A stretch of DNA of 64,000 nt, taken from G965267335 sp965267335 (GTDB taxonomy: Bacteria; Bacteroidota; Bacteroidia; Cytophagales; JAAEPT01). The position numbers and the translations under genes are program-made. Where the stretch lies: assembly GCA_965267335.1 (NCBI GenBank), contig OZ253953.1:1302001-1366000 (forward strand). The letters run 5' to 3'. This document shows positions 55,301-64,000 of the stretch, piece by piece. The notes beneath the pieces were generated by a model. The model saw nothing but the letters and a program-made list of their open reading frames with translations. It was not told where the DNA came from and made no database searches. The stretch's first letter is position 1; the number at the start of each line of letters is the position of its first letter.

Positions 55301-58300
55301 GCACAGCAGTAATGAGGAACGCATAGGTATTTCCATCGCAGATAACGACTTTCCTTCCTCTCCTTCGATTAATTCCGATTATCAGTACCGGGCTGTATTC
55401 CTGGACAGTGACGGAGACGGAGATTTTACTACAGGCGATCCCTATGTGATCGTATTGAATGATAGTTCAGTATCAAATACCTGGGAAATAGGAGAAGTGC
55501 CTTTAAGCGATAGCCAGTATGTCTGCTTGGGCTACTTGCATGACTTTGAATTTGATGGTTCCTACGGTAATCACATTGCATCCATCGGCAAAGCCTGGAT
55601 GAACTATGAAGAAACCACCGATACATCCAATATTGTTAGTCTATCGGTTCCTTCTTCGTTAGATATAGATGATTACATGATCATTGGTCACAATGGTAGT
55701 AGCACTACGGTCACTTCCAGTACCAACACTCCCGATGCCAGTAATATCACCCGGATGAATCGTATCTGGCGGGTGGATCATTACAATAATATTGGAACCA
55801 TAGATGTTAGCTACAACAATGCCACTGACCCCGGATCGGATTATTATGTACTACTGGTAGATGAAGATGATACCGATTTTTCTGATGCCACAGTTTATTC
55901 CATGTTTGAGACGAGTGATGAATACTTCACGGTTCATGACATCACCCTTCCCGATAGCGCCTTCTTTACCATAGGAAAAGGTACTTTATCGACTACCAAT
56001 GCCCAACTCCTGACTTATACTTTTCTTGAATCGAACACAGAACTCACTGACGGAGACAGTATAACCCTATACCTGGACCCCAACGACAATATGGTTTATC
56101 AAAACCCATGCCCACGAACTACTGATGAGGCGAATATTACGATTCATTTTACTACCGGGGATGAGTACAACTGGGGTCAGAATGAGTTTGATAGCGAAGT
56201 AACAGTGGATATTACGGCCTTTGATGCTTTTAGCGGAGGTGACACTGTATTCAGTAAACAAGGAGTGACTTTAACCCTGGATGAGCACAACGTAGAGCAG
56301 CTTTACAGTTATGACTTCACCAGTGATTTAGATGAAGTGAAGACCATCTATGTGGATATAACCGGGTTTACCCATTCGGTTTCCGATGCAACGAACAAAA
56401 TAGATGAATACTTACAACTGAAAGCAACGATTGAACTGGATCAACGGGTGAGTGTTCCTCTGACGCATCATTCTTTCCTGTCCATCAGTGATACGGCATC
56501 CGGCACCAACCGAATTCATTTTGAATGGAACGACAACTATTGTGATGCTCCTTATTACGAATTACAACTGCTCAAGTTGTACAATAAGGATACAGCGAAG
56601 CTGGCCAGCGATGCAATCATCACAGCCGAAGTAGACTGGAGCCGCGCCCTTTCTATGATTACCGAAACCAATGAAACAGACTTAACAATGGTCGAGGGTA
56701 CCGGTTATTACGTCTGGCGGGTGCGACCAATCGGAGATTATTACGGGGGTACGATCAGCGATGCCCGGAATTTCGGAGCCTGGACGAATGCCCCTGAACA
56801 GGGAGAAGAATTGTCTTTAACAACTTCTGTGGGCAATGAAATGTTTTATTTCAACCAGTTTGACGAGGAGAAAAACTTTATTTACAGCCGAACTTTTACC
56901 GAAGGAGGTCGTGTAGGCGAAGCGATGACCTATGCAGACGGATTGCAACGGGTGAAACAGACGCAAACCTACATTTCCAGCAACGATACCATGAACATTA
57001 TCGCTACCGGAACAGTATATGATTACTCGGGTCGTCCCGCTATTCAGAGTTTACCGGCACCTATCGGAGGGGTAAGTCAGTTTGGATTCATCGATACACT
57101 ATTACAGAAAGGTAGTGACATCTATACAGCCGCTGATTTTGATACTGATGACAATTATGACAACTCAAGTGGGAATGAAATAGACGTGGACAACGGTCCT
57201 GTTTTTGATTACTATTCTAACAATAACCCGGATGCCCGAATACCCAATGCAGAAGGTTATGCGTTCACAAGAACCCTGTACCACGGAGACGGGTCAGGGA
57301 GAACGGATGTGGTCAGTGGTGTGGGTGTCGAACACAGTATCGGCCACCATACCGTAAACTTCCGGTATGCCACAGCTAGTGACGCAGAATTGATCAGAGT
57401 GCTGGGTGATGAGGCTCCTGCCGGTGCGAGTGTCATCAAGCAATTTACGACTGATGAAAACTATATCACCACAGTCAATTATGTCAATAATGCGGGTCAA
57501 ACAATCATTACCAGCATTGCGGAGAATGATTCTACAAGCAACCTGACAGAACTACCCTCTGTTGATAGTGCCGATTTTAGCGTAACCGATTATTTACCTG
57601 CTTCTACCATTGATCGTGAACGGATGCGAATGTTTTCTTCCAGAAGCGTTCAATTCACAGAAGCCACACAACTTACCATAGGATATGATATTACACCCAA
57701 TACCATAGAAGATGTATGTGATAAGTATTGTGCTACATGCGGGTATGACATCAAAATATTGGTTCACAACGCAGACTACCCGGATAGCTTACGAATGTAT
57801 GTGGGAAGCATCGCTGCAGGAAGTCTGACTGAATCGACCTGCACAACCAGTGAACAAACTCCCACCGTTTATGAAGATGGCTTAGGCGATTCGGTTTCCA
57901 CTTCTTTTCCTATTGTACTCAATCTGTCCAGTGGAAAATATGTCGTAGAAAAATATGTATCGCTGAGTGATGCTGATCGCCAGGAAGTAATTGATAGTGC
58001 GCGTTCCAAAATCGAAAGTGACCTGGATGCTATCATGTCACCCGTATATACACGACTCGATTGGGTACAAGATGAGACGATCACATTATCCGGTTTCTTT
58101 ACCTACCTGGAAGACACCTTACAGGTAAATGCGATCAGTTCAAATGATTATGACCTGGTGATCTACGATATAGATACCACCACTTCAACAAGAACAGAGT
58201 TGTTCAATAGTGCCACGGATGGTATTGGGGATACGGTAGGTACCATTTCAGGAAGTTACGAATTGAAGATCGTGACCGGCTGTTGTGAAATAGACATCTC

Positions 58301-61300
58301 ACTCATTGAGCCCGAACCCGACCCTTGTAGCGTATATGACCCGGAGGATATGAGTCCCGACTATCCTGATTTTGAAACTCCTTTGGTCCAAGCCTATTTT
58401 GGAGATGATTATAGTACTCAGAACATTACCAACATCACTTCATTTTCTTCTGCCTATACCTATCCGGTAGATTCTTTTAATCTGGTGGTTGAAACTATGT
58501 TGCAAGCCCAGGATACCAATGGCAATGATCTGTATACCTGTCAAAGCCTATGGCAATGTGCGCTGAGCAATATGATGGGGAAGCAAGCGATAGATGAGAT
58601 TGATACCATTGATGTGGCTGAAATGGTCAATGATGGCTTGGAAGAAAATGCTTCTCAATTACCCGACTGGTCCCCAACCAGTGTGAGTAGTGCGGACTCC
58701 GATGTGGTGTTTTTGGAGAATTTTCTGAATTGCTCGGGAAGAAACTACCGGGGTGTGACCGAGGATGACTGGCTCCTGAAGTATAAACCCTATTTCTACA
58801 TACACTATGACAGCAGTTGGGCGCAAACCAGCCCGGATACTAACATCTACCAATTGTGTGAAGATGCTTTCTGTAATCTGGCACAAATTGATTTAAGCGA
58901 TTCTACGGTGATGGAGTTACCTGATACGGCTGCTGCGGGGTACAATGACCCTTGCCAGGTGCCGATGTGCAGCTATACATGGACAGGGGAAACAGATGAT
59001 CATGACTCTGAAGATTATCTCACCATTGCCAGAGATACTATTGACTGGGGTCACATGGAATACTGGTCGCTGGAGCAATGCGTGAAATGGGGAGACCTGA
59101 GTGGTAATGTCACCCAGGATGATATAGTGGATGATGCACAGGATCAGGCTGATCAGATGGAGAACGAGTGCCGAAGTGCCTGTTCGGAACGTTACGAGGA
59201 CTTTTTGAACGCCCTGGTGGCTTTATATGACCCGGATGACAACGGAAGCTATTACGATGAAGACGGCAACAGCATGGCTTTCGAGGATATTTGTTGTACA
59301 GCAGAAAGTATGGTGGAAGACTGCCGGAACCGGTGCAGTTTTACCTTACAATGGGTAGGCTGTTCAGGGGGTGATTCGGTATTGGTATCAATCGGTAACC
59401 AGGACGAACTGGAGTACCTGCACAACGTACAGTATGGCAGCTTTGATGCCACGCTCAAGTCAACCGGGGCGCAGATTAATGAGCCATCACGCACAACAGA
59501 GGCCTTAGTAGCTCTGTTGGATGAATTGATAGCGGGGCAAATAGCCGATGGGGCTACTAATGATTTAGCCTTGAACACCGAGTACAACTTCAGAAGTTAT
59601 CAGGCTTATGGTGACTACAAGGACATCTTTTTGAACTACAATACCATCAGCATTGCTAATGACGGAGAAATTACTCTGAGCAACTATGGCAGCAATGGCC
59701 ACAGCTTTGATTTTCTGATGGACGATATACTGGCCACTGAAACTTTATCTGAGCTGGAAGGAATAGACAGCTTGGTACTGCATGCCAGTGATACGACAAA
59801 AATTACAGTGAGCTTGCTGCTCCTGGATGGTACATATAGTAATTATCACCAGGGACCTGAAATCTACTTTACAGCAGATGACACTGCTGCCACAGTTTAC
59901 AGCGAGTATGTGGCTGATGATACGGTAAGGTCGGGATACTATTATATTGAGCCGGATACTGGTGGAGTGAATGCCCCACCTTATTGTATGGATCCGGCTG
60001 ATGATTCGGTTTATGTGGATTATATAACACTAGCTCCGGGATGGGATCAATCGTTAGGTGGGACTGCAACTGATGACTTTCAGTATGTCATGTGTGATAA
60101 TGATGGAAATATAATAGTATTGGCAAATAGTGAATCTGATACCAATGAAGTCAAGTCAGAATTTGCGATAAGTAAAGATGTTTGGGTAGTAAAACTTAAT
60201 GGTGAGGGAAATATAATTTGGGAAAATTCGGTGATAGGGGAAGATGATGATTACGGAAACTTGAGCAATATTATTCAAAACAAAAGAGGAAACTATGTAA
60301 CTGTTGTCCACAGCAGTTCAGATTCATTATATGACAAGACAGAGGATATATCTGTTCCAAACGGCACTGAATTTTGGTTTGTTGAATTAGACAAGGATAG
60401 TGGTCACGTAACTAGAGATAATACTATTGAGTCCATTTATGGAGAGGCACACCCAAGTATAATTGAATCACAGTTTGGTGGATATTGGCTTGGAGCGCTC
60501 AGTAATTCGCCATCTGGTTACGATAAAACTTCCGATTATAGTGGATTTGGGAATGACTATTGGCTTATTAGGTTAGACAATGAAGGAGAGGTACTTTGGG
60601 ACAGCTCATTTGGTGGGGCCGGTTCGGGAACATGTTTGTTCTATGATTTAATAGAAACTATTGACGGGGATGTAGTTATGATGGGAACTTCGAACGCAGG
60701 CAAAGGCAATCAAAAAACTAATGATCCTGAAACACCTGGGGATATGGAAATTTGGTTGATTAAGGTTGATCGTAACGGAAATAAAATCTGGGATCGAAGT
60801 ATAAACCAGTCCGGTGAAACTGTATTAGATTTAGTACCTTCTAAGGATAATGGTATGTATTTGATTGGTGGAGTGTCTTCTGGCACTAATATGTTTGTAA
60901 GCAAGCTGGACGAAAATGGAACTGTGGTATGGGCAGATACAAGTGATGGTGGGTTTTATGGATTTTCTGCAATAGAAAACGAAGATGGTACTTTGGTGGT
61001 AAGTGGAGGCTCCAATGTTAATATAAACGCTGACAAACAAGATCCGTTAAACGGCCTTGATGATTATTGGGTTGTTATATATAATGAGAAGGGAGAAATT
61101 GTTTTAGATGAAAGCGTAGGGGGCTTAAGTAGCGAAACCTACCCTATAGTTATTACAAAGACTCCAGACAATAATTATGTAGTGGGGGGTAATACTAACT
61201 CATCGCCTAGTGGAGAGAAAACCGACACCCTATATGGTTCAGCTGATACATGGTTGGTTCAAATAATACAGACTCCTTCCTGCACCCCCGACACCGTTGG

Positions 61301-64000
61301 CCTCAAATGGTACCCACCAGCCTCAACCGGTACCACAGTGGTCTATGATCCACCTCGAAACAGTGATGTGGATTCGGAATATGCCCAGGACATCAGGCGT
61401 CAAATTGAGCTATCTGTCAATCGTTGTCTGCTCAATACCGAACTCATGGTTGGAGATGCTTATGTGAGCCATTGTATGGCCGATAGTACTTTACTTGATA
61501 CCTTAAGTCTTGATTATGATCTCAGGTACCATCACTATACTTTGTACTACTACGACCGTGCCGGACAACTCTGGCAAACCGTACCTCCGGCTGGAGTCGA
61601 TATACTCGACCTGACCGCCAATGGGGTGATGGAAAGAGAAGTTTCTCCCAACCACTCTTTGAATACTACTTATAAATACAACACTTACGGACAACTGATA
61701 AGCCAGACAACTCCTGATGGGGGTGAGACTAAGTTTATCTACGATGGTAAAGGACTCTTGCGCTTTAGAGAAGATGCCCGTCAGCGATCAGCAAGTACGC
61801 CTAGATTTTCTTATACCAAGTATGATGCCCTGGGAAGGACTATAGAGGTTGGTGAAAGCAGTTGGGTTCCATTTGACAGTTTGGAAAACTATAGCAGCTC
61901 ATTCCTGCCTGGTAATTTTGATGAGTATGGCCCGGAATCTTTCCCGCTGGATACACATAGTTTGAATGACAGGGTTGTGACTATATACAATACCAACTCG
62001 GGAGTAACCTTCCTGGACAACAGTCCCCAGAGATTTCTGGAGAATCGTATCAGCTATGTCTTCAATGATGAAGACGGGCAGGATAACACCCTTGAAGACC
62101 GCATTCATACCTATTACAGCTACGACCCACATGGCAACGTAGAGTGGATGATTCAGGACATACCGGGACTGGGCAGAAACTACATAGCCTATACCTATGA
62201 TCTCATAAGCGGTAATGTCAAACAGGTCGCCTTCAACGAAGGGCTGGATGACCAGCTCTACCACAAGTACACTTATGATACTGATAACAGAATTACCACC
62301 GTCCAGACTTCGCGTGATGGTAAAATATGGGATGCAGATGCTCGTTATGAATATTATGCGCATGGTCCACTGTCCAGAACCACACTCGGTGAAGACCAAG
62401 TGCAGGGGATAGATTATCTATATACCACTCAGGGCTGGCTCAAGGCAATTAACTACCAGGAGTTGGACACAGTGAATGATCCTGGTCTCGATGGTATTCA
62501 TACCAGTAATGTAGGGCGTGATGCCTTCGGTATGATGCTGACCTATTATGACGGGGACTTTAACCGAACCGGTTCACCGTTCAATACAAGTGCATCGGCC
62601 AGTTTGGTAAGCAATAAGAGTTTGTACAATGGCAATATTTCAAGTTGGACATCTCAAATTGAAGACCATGCCGGAACAGATTACGCTTATCTGAGCGGAA
62701 GGACATTTGAATATGATTACCTTAACCGTATTGTAGCCAGTAATTTCAAAACCTGGGACAGCACCAATGTAGAATGGGATGACCCGACTAACAGTGATTT
62801 TAGCACCACCTATAGTTATGATGGCAATGGTAATCTGCAAACCCTGAAACGATATGCCAAAGGCTCCATAGGAACTGGCTCTCCGGCCAACCTGATGGAT
62901 AATCTCGTGTACCATTATATGAGCGGAACCAACAAACTGGAATGGGTAGATGATTCAGTGACAACCAGCGGTATTAGCACCGACCTGGAAGACCAAAGCG
63001 CGGGAAATTACACTTATGACTCCATAGGCAACCTGATTGGGGACAATGCAGAAACCATTGATACCATCATCTGGCATGTCAATGGAAAAGTGCGACAGGT
63101 CATTCGATCATCCGGTGACACCATCACTTTCACCTATGACCCTCTTGGTAACAGAATCAAGAAAGATGTGATTATGAGTGGTATCCAGACATTGACCTAT
63201 TATGTGAGAGATGCCCAAGGCAACGTGATGAGTATTTATGAAACTACTGAAAATACCAATGGTACGTTGGACTATCGACTGGCCGACCAGCCAATTTATG
63301 GGAGCAGTAGAGTGGGGTCATTGCAATCCAATGATGAAATCAATAAATCCGAATCAGAAATTGCCGTAACAGATTTGGTGATTACCGAGGTTGTGCATGA
63401 CACCAAAAGGTATAATGGGTCTTCAGACTATGGCGAAACCTTTGGAAATTTTGTTTGTATCAGAAATGTTACAGAGAAGGCCATCTCTTTGGAAGATGTT
63501 ACCATCAAATGTCAAAGACTAGGAGGTTCTGGAATAACGAGGTACCAGGATTTGGACGAAGTAGGCTATTTATTCCCTGGCGAGTACCTAATTGTAGCCA
63601 GGGACACCACCGGAGGTTCAGACTATGAACCACCAAGCTGTGGGAGTACGGATATAATAGATAAGTTCCTTGAGATTAATAACCTTCCGTCTGATCTATT
63701 GGATGATGATAAAGTGAAGTTTTTATGGGGAGATAGTCTGGAACTCAATTTTAATACTGGGCTAATTTCCATCAGACAGTATTTACCGAACGGTAGCTCC
63801 AGCTATATTGATGGGGCGAGATGGAGTAGATACTCTCCTTCTAGTTATATTCCTGCGTTAAACAGTTATGACAGCAGCCCGTGTGACACCCCTGCAGTTC
63901 AACAATCGCTGCATAGGATAAAATATCACTCTACGAATACCAGCTATAAAGTCGCTAACTGGGAGGCAGGGGATTGTAGTATTTACAGTGATGCTTTCGA
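52314..64000 (+). CDS. Giant multi-domain Rhs protein, open at window end (partial)
   Basis: The frame is open from ATG 52314 to the edge: at least 3895 codons. A signal peptide (1-23) is followed by a LamG-like domain (about 73-262), repeated W-R modules with MNRIWRV cores, a PA14 domain (about 631-764; GYLYPQDTGSYTFYIKSDDA), EF-hand-like loops (DSDGDGDFTTGD at 1031-1042), a cysteine-rich region (VCDKYCATCGYD), a seven-unit propeller (about 2572-2987), Rhs YD repeats (about 3062-3679) and a lamin-tail-like insert from about 3683. The C-terminal tip lies outside the window. Confidence 0.9.
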   Translation, partial: MKRILLTLILLTGYLHLSPTYGQIGSIGPGGVGDEDTSPFVWYDYFGLKYPSATGNWLNVNGTDSLDVISGSNKPTITTISGKKALLFDASNTESVAESALRNEFHEGTFHVFLTFRISDRSTEQGLITFDSTDCAFGVSVTDSGRVMFQSLYGGSSTDSVLVGDTGTIQQDEFYVLSFKATVDEGGPSVTVDNVRINGTEELMAGSITIGSDYDLEQFTLGVKNTDAAVYLEGYIGELAIYTETLNDLQVDLIENGLGYHHLVSLDNDLHGNEVGHEFQVAGIGINGSDEHLTATSRVLEISENNTTPFVSGEYLTLGHDKSSANSDEYSGEGGINVKTMNRIWRVNLTSSSPYKLIDVAIDTHNLYPKEDFQDFVLLVSSNQDWSDIGDRLEFEFSVPDANGIATVSGVRVEDGDYISIGVQNVNECFDNYHGDQSAIGRIDGQFNQDSAFCSGYFEFKKNSSTTFADNELLLFANSSNGSPSPSFNESSDESPDFIHMLSERWCGEFRTQENEKLFDFRFHGSNQLTTSYQMDIPTSDYVSFVLLVSDYWDMTDAKVYLMDKASYHSDTCYEVTGVEMHPGRQYLNWGYILPDSYVPEVADAATGTVLQRKYSSGSTINVAELRTEMNFPLSPDSTGYYTKAESDPNDNGDNFGRYLQGYLYPQDTGSYTFYIKSDDASEFWLSTGTNPENISLKAYSPASSTTYSDFSQQTSSAINLDSGAVYYFEVLMKEAGGGDAVHLKWKKPDTSENDPIPATYISPWTQVATLAMDDLYTADTTGYTGIYDEFVLTVDMDSAAMSPGDFMFVHFDGNNYDSLTYDNHPTENFSRMKGEWFARVSTRDASGTLTADFTLSGDSIPSKSAGEEYLLLIDSDGDYDAGVLTYLLESNGDGNYTASDVPVSDSSYISLGVTTFECYTYDKKIIGFGKSTGSYAEVDGDELTLTQTSEAYTSSPIGPGNYATLSNNNGNNNSLVSTEARENSVRAAREWCIRMHSSNEERIGISIADNDFPSSPSINSDYQYRAVFLDSDGDGDFTTGDPYVIVLNDSSVSNTWEIGEVPLSDSQYVCLGYLHDFEFDGSYGNHIASIGKAWMNYEETTDTSNIVSLSVPSSLDIDDYMIIGHNGSSTTVTSSTNTPDASNITRMNRIWRVDHYNNIGTIDVSYNNATDPGSDYYVLLVDEDDTDFSDATVYSMFETSDEYFTVHDITLPDSAFFTIGKGTLSTTNAQLLTYTFLESNTELTDGDSITLYLDPNDNMVYQNPCPRTTDEANITIHFTTGDEYNWGQNEFDSEVTVDITAFDAFSGGDTVFSKQGVTLTLDEHNVEQLYSYDFTSDLDEVKTIYVDITGFTHSVSDATNKIDEYLQLKATIELDQRVSVPLTHHSFLSISDTASGTNRIHFEWNDNYCDAPYYELQLLKLYNKDTAKLASDAIITAEVDWSRALSMITETNETDLTMVEGTGYYVWRVRPIGDYYGGTISDARNFGAWTNAPEQGEELSLTTSVGNEMFYFNQFDEEKNFIYSRTFTEGGRVGEAMTYADGLQRVKQTQTYISSNDTMNIIATGTVYDYSGRPAIQSLPAPIGGVSQFGFIDTLLQKGSDIYTAADFDTDDNYDNSSGNEIDVDNGPVFDYYSNNNPDARIPNAEGYAFTRTLYHGDGSGRTDVVSGVGVEHSIGHHTVNFRYATASDAELIRVLGDEAPAGASVIKQFTTDENYITTVNYVNNAGQTIITSIAENDSTSNLTELPSVDSADFSVTDYLPASTIDRERMRMFSSRSVQFTEATQLTIGYDITPNTIEDVCDKYCATCGYDIKILVHNADYPDSLRMYVGSIAAGSLTESTCTTSEQTPTVYEDGLGDSVSTSFPIVLNLSSGKYVVEKYVSLSDADRQEVIDSARSKIESDLDAIMSPVYTRLDWVQDETITLSGFFTYLEDTLQVNAISSNDYDLVIYDIDTTTSTRTELFNSATDGIGDTVGTISGSYELKIVTGCCEIDISLIEPEPDPCSVYDPEDMSPDYPDFETPLVQAYFGDDYSTQNITNITSFSSAYTYPVDSFNLVVETMLQAQDTNGNDLYTCQSLWQCALSNMMGKQAIDEIDTIDVAEMVNDGLEENASQLPDWSPTSVSSADSDVVFLENFLNCSGRNYRGVTEDDWLLKYKPYFYIHYDSSWAQTSPDTNIYQLCEDAFCNLAQIDLSDSTVMELPDTAAAGYNDPCQVPMCSYTWTGETDDHDSEDYLTIARDTIDWGHMEYWSLEQCVKWGDLSGNVTQDDIVDDAQDQADQMENECRSACSERYEDFLNALVALYDPDDNGSYYDEDGNSMAFEDICCTAESMVEDCRNRCSFTLQWVGCSGGDSVLVSIGNQDELEYLHNVQYGSFDATLKSTGAQINEPSRTTEALVALLDELIAGQIADGATNDLALNTEYNFRSYQAYGDYKDIFLNYNTISIANDGEITLSNYGSNGHSFDFLMDDILATETLSELEGIDSLVLHASDTTKITVSLLLLDGTYSNYHQGPEIYFTADDTAATVYSEYVADDTVRSGYYYIEPDTGGVNAPPYCMDPADDSVYVDYITLAPGWDQSLGGTATDDFQYVMCDNDGNIIVLANSESDTNEVKSEFAISKDVWVVKLNGEGNIIWENSVIGEDDDYGNLSNIIQNKRGNYVTVVHSSSDSLYDKTEDISVPNGTEFWFVELDKDSGHVTRDNTIESIYGEAHPSIIESQFGGYWLGALSNSPSGYDKTSDYSGFGNDYWLIRLDNEGEVLWDSSFGGAGSGTCLFYDLIETIDGDVVMMGTSNAGKGNQKTNDPETPGDMEIWLIKVDRNGNKIWDRSINQSGETVLDLVPSKDNGMYLIGGVSSGTNMFVSKLDENGTVVWADTSDGGFYGFSAIENEDGTLVVSGGSNVNINADKQDPLNGLDDYWVVIYNEKGEIVLDESVGGLSSETYPIVITKTPDNNYVVGGNTNSSPSGEKTDTLYGSADTWLVQIIQTPSCTPDTVGLKWYPPASTGTTVVYDPPRNSDVDSEYAQDIRRQIELSVNRCLLNTELMVGDAYVSHCMADSTLLDTLSLDYDLRYHHYTLYYYDRAGQLWQTVPPAGVDILDLTANGVMEREVSPNHSLNTTYKYNTYGQLISQTTPDGGETKFIYDGKGLLRFREDARQRSASTPRFSYTKYDALGRTIEVGESSWVPFDSLENYSSSFLPGNFDEYGPESFPLDTHSLNDRVVTIYNTNSGVTFLDNSPQRFLENRISYVFNDEDGQDNTLEDRIHTYYSYDPHGNVEWMIQDIPGLGRNYIAYTYDLISGNVKQVAFNEGLDDQLYHKYTYDTDNRITTVQTSRDGKIWDADARYEYYAHGPLSRTTLGEDQVQGIDYLYTTQGWLKAINYQELDTVNDPGLDGIHTSNVGRDAFGMMLTYYDGDFNRTGSPFNTSASASLVSNKSLYNGNISSWTSQIEDHAGTDYAYLSGRTFEYDYLNRIVASNFKTWDSTNVEWDDPTNSDFSTTYSYDGNGNLQTLKRYAKGSIGTGSPANLMDNLVYHYMSGTNKLEWVDDSVTTSGISTDLEDQSAGNYTYDSIGNLIGDNAETIDTIIWHVNGKVRQVIRSSGDTITFTYDPLGNRIKKDVIMSGIQTLTYYVRDAQGNVMSIYETTENTNGTLDYRLADQPIYGSSRVGSLQSNDEINKSESEIAVTDLVITEVVHDTKRYNGSSDYGETFGNFVCIRNVTEKAISLEDVTIKCQRLGGSGITRYQDLDEVGYLFPGEYLIVARDTTGGSDYEPPSCGSTDIIDKFLEINNLPSDLLDDDKVKFLWGDSLELNFNTGLISIRQYLPNGSSSYIDGARWSRYSPSSYIPALNSYDSSPCDTPAVQQSLHRIKYHSTNTSYKVANWEAGDCSIYSDAF

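Noticed and set aside
61899..62399. Antisense ORF of 166 codons inside the giant Rhs gene
   Set aside because: It lies opposite a clear YD-repeat coding frame and reads as hydrophobic nonsense without any motif; a shadow of GC-biased third positions.
1..64000. tRNA or rRNA genes
   Set aside because: I found no cloverleaf with a GGTTCGA-type arm and no rRNA signature in any intergenic gap; gaps are mostly too short.
1..64000. CRISPR array
   Set aside because: The only regular repeats are the three 174-197 bp units at 20271-20815 and the simple repeat at 38668-38725; neither has the unit-spacer pattern.

Overview
The window looks like a chromosomal segment from a marine-type Bacteroidota, most likely order Cytophagales. 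The evidence is the protein families (DUF349, DUF2795, DUF1684, TlpA/DUF4369, ribonuclease Y next to zapA, Skp/OmpH, giant Rhs proteins of the Bacteroidota type) and promoters that fit the Bacteroidota sigma-A consensus (TTTG, about 20 bp, TAnnTTTG) ahead of rpsT, rplM and dinB. Genus-level assignment is not possible by eye.

Layout. 1-20250: end of sucD; a minus-strand run pheT, a ZapB-like coiled-coil gene, zapA and rny; radC with a DUF1684 gene; rpsT; a DUF349 gene and a DUF2795 gene; ispD and queA; a ParE-type toxin with its antitoxin; a DinB-DnaE mutagenic polymerase pair with an operator-like inverted repeat over its promoter; a methyltransferase, a multi-pass membrane protein, a small barrel-like protein and a lipoprotein. 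20270-20815 is a non-coding block of three degenerate tandem repeats. 20920-30130: recA (minus), then a metallopeptidase, a DUF3108 protein, a TlpA-like thioredoxin, an orphan histidine kinase overlapping an RluA-type pseudouridine synthase, and rplM-rpsI-rpsB-tsf. 30125-38670: an LRR protein and an aminopeptidase P (minus), then a compact plus-strand operon of subtilisin-like protease, GT4 glycosyltransferase, M16 peptidase, O-methyltransferase and LysM lytic transglycosylase.

38729-42729 is a visible genomic scar. A FemAB/GNAT-like acyltransferase gene is followed by a restriction-modification pair (BstYI-like endonuclease plus cytosine-5 methyltransferase), and just beyond it lies a 71-bp decayed copy of the acyltransferase 5' region fused to the cut-off start of a secreted-protein gene. 

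43169-64000 is the most striking part. An ECF sigma factor (minus strand) with a small overlapping ORF stands divergent to a five-gene plus-strand unit: a Skp/OmpH-like protein, a lipoprotein, a 2080-residue Rhs-like shell protein with an SpvB-type start, a 241-residue secreted protein, and a giant Rhs protein that is still open at the window end (at least 3895 codons). The genes overlap or are separated by at most 8 bases. The giant protein carries a LamG-like fold, repeated W-R modules, a PA14 domain, EF-hand-like loops, a seven-unit propeller block with clearly lower GC than its flanks, YD repeats, and a lamin-tail-like domain inserted in the Rhs core. My reading is a cell-surface or secreted Rhs/Tc-like apparatus with its own envelope chaperone and lipoprotein; this is inference, and the decisive C-terminal tip lies outside the window.
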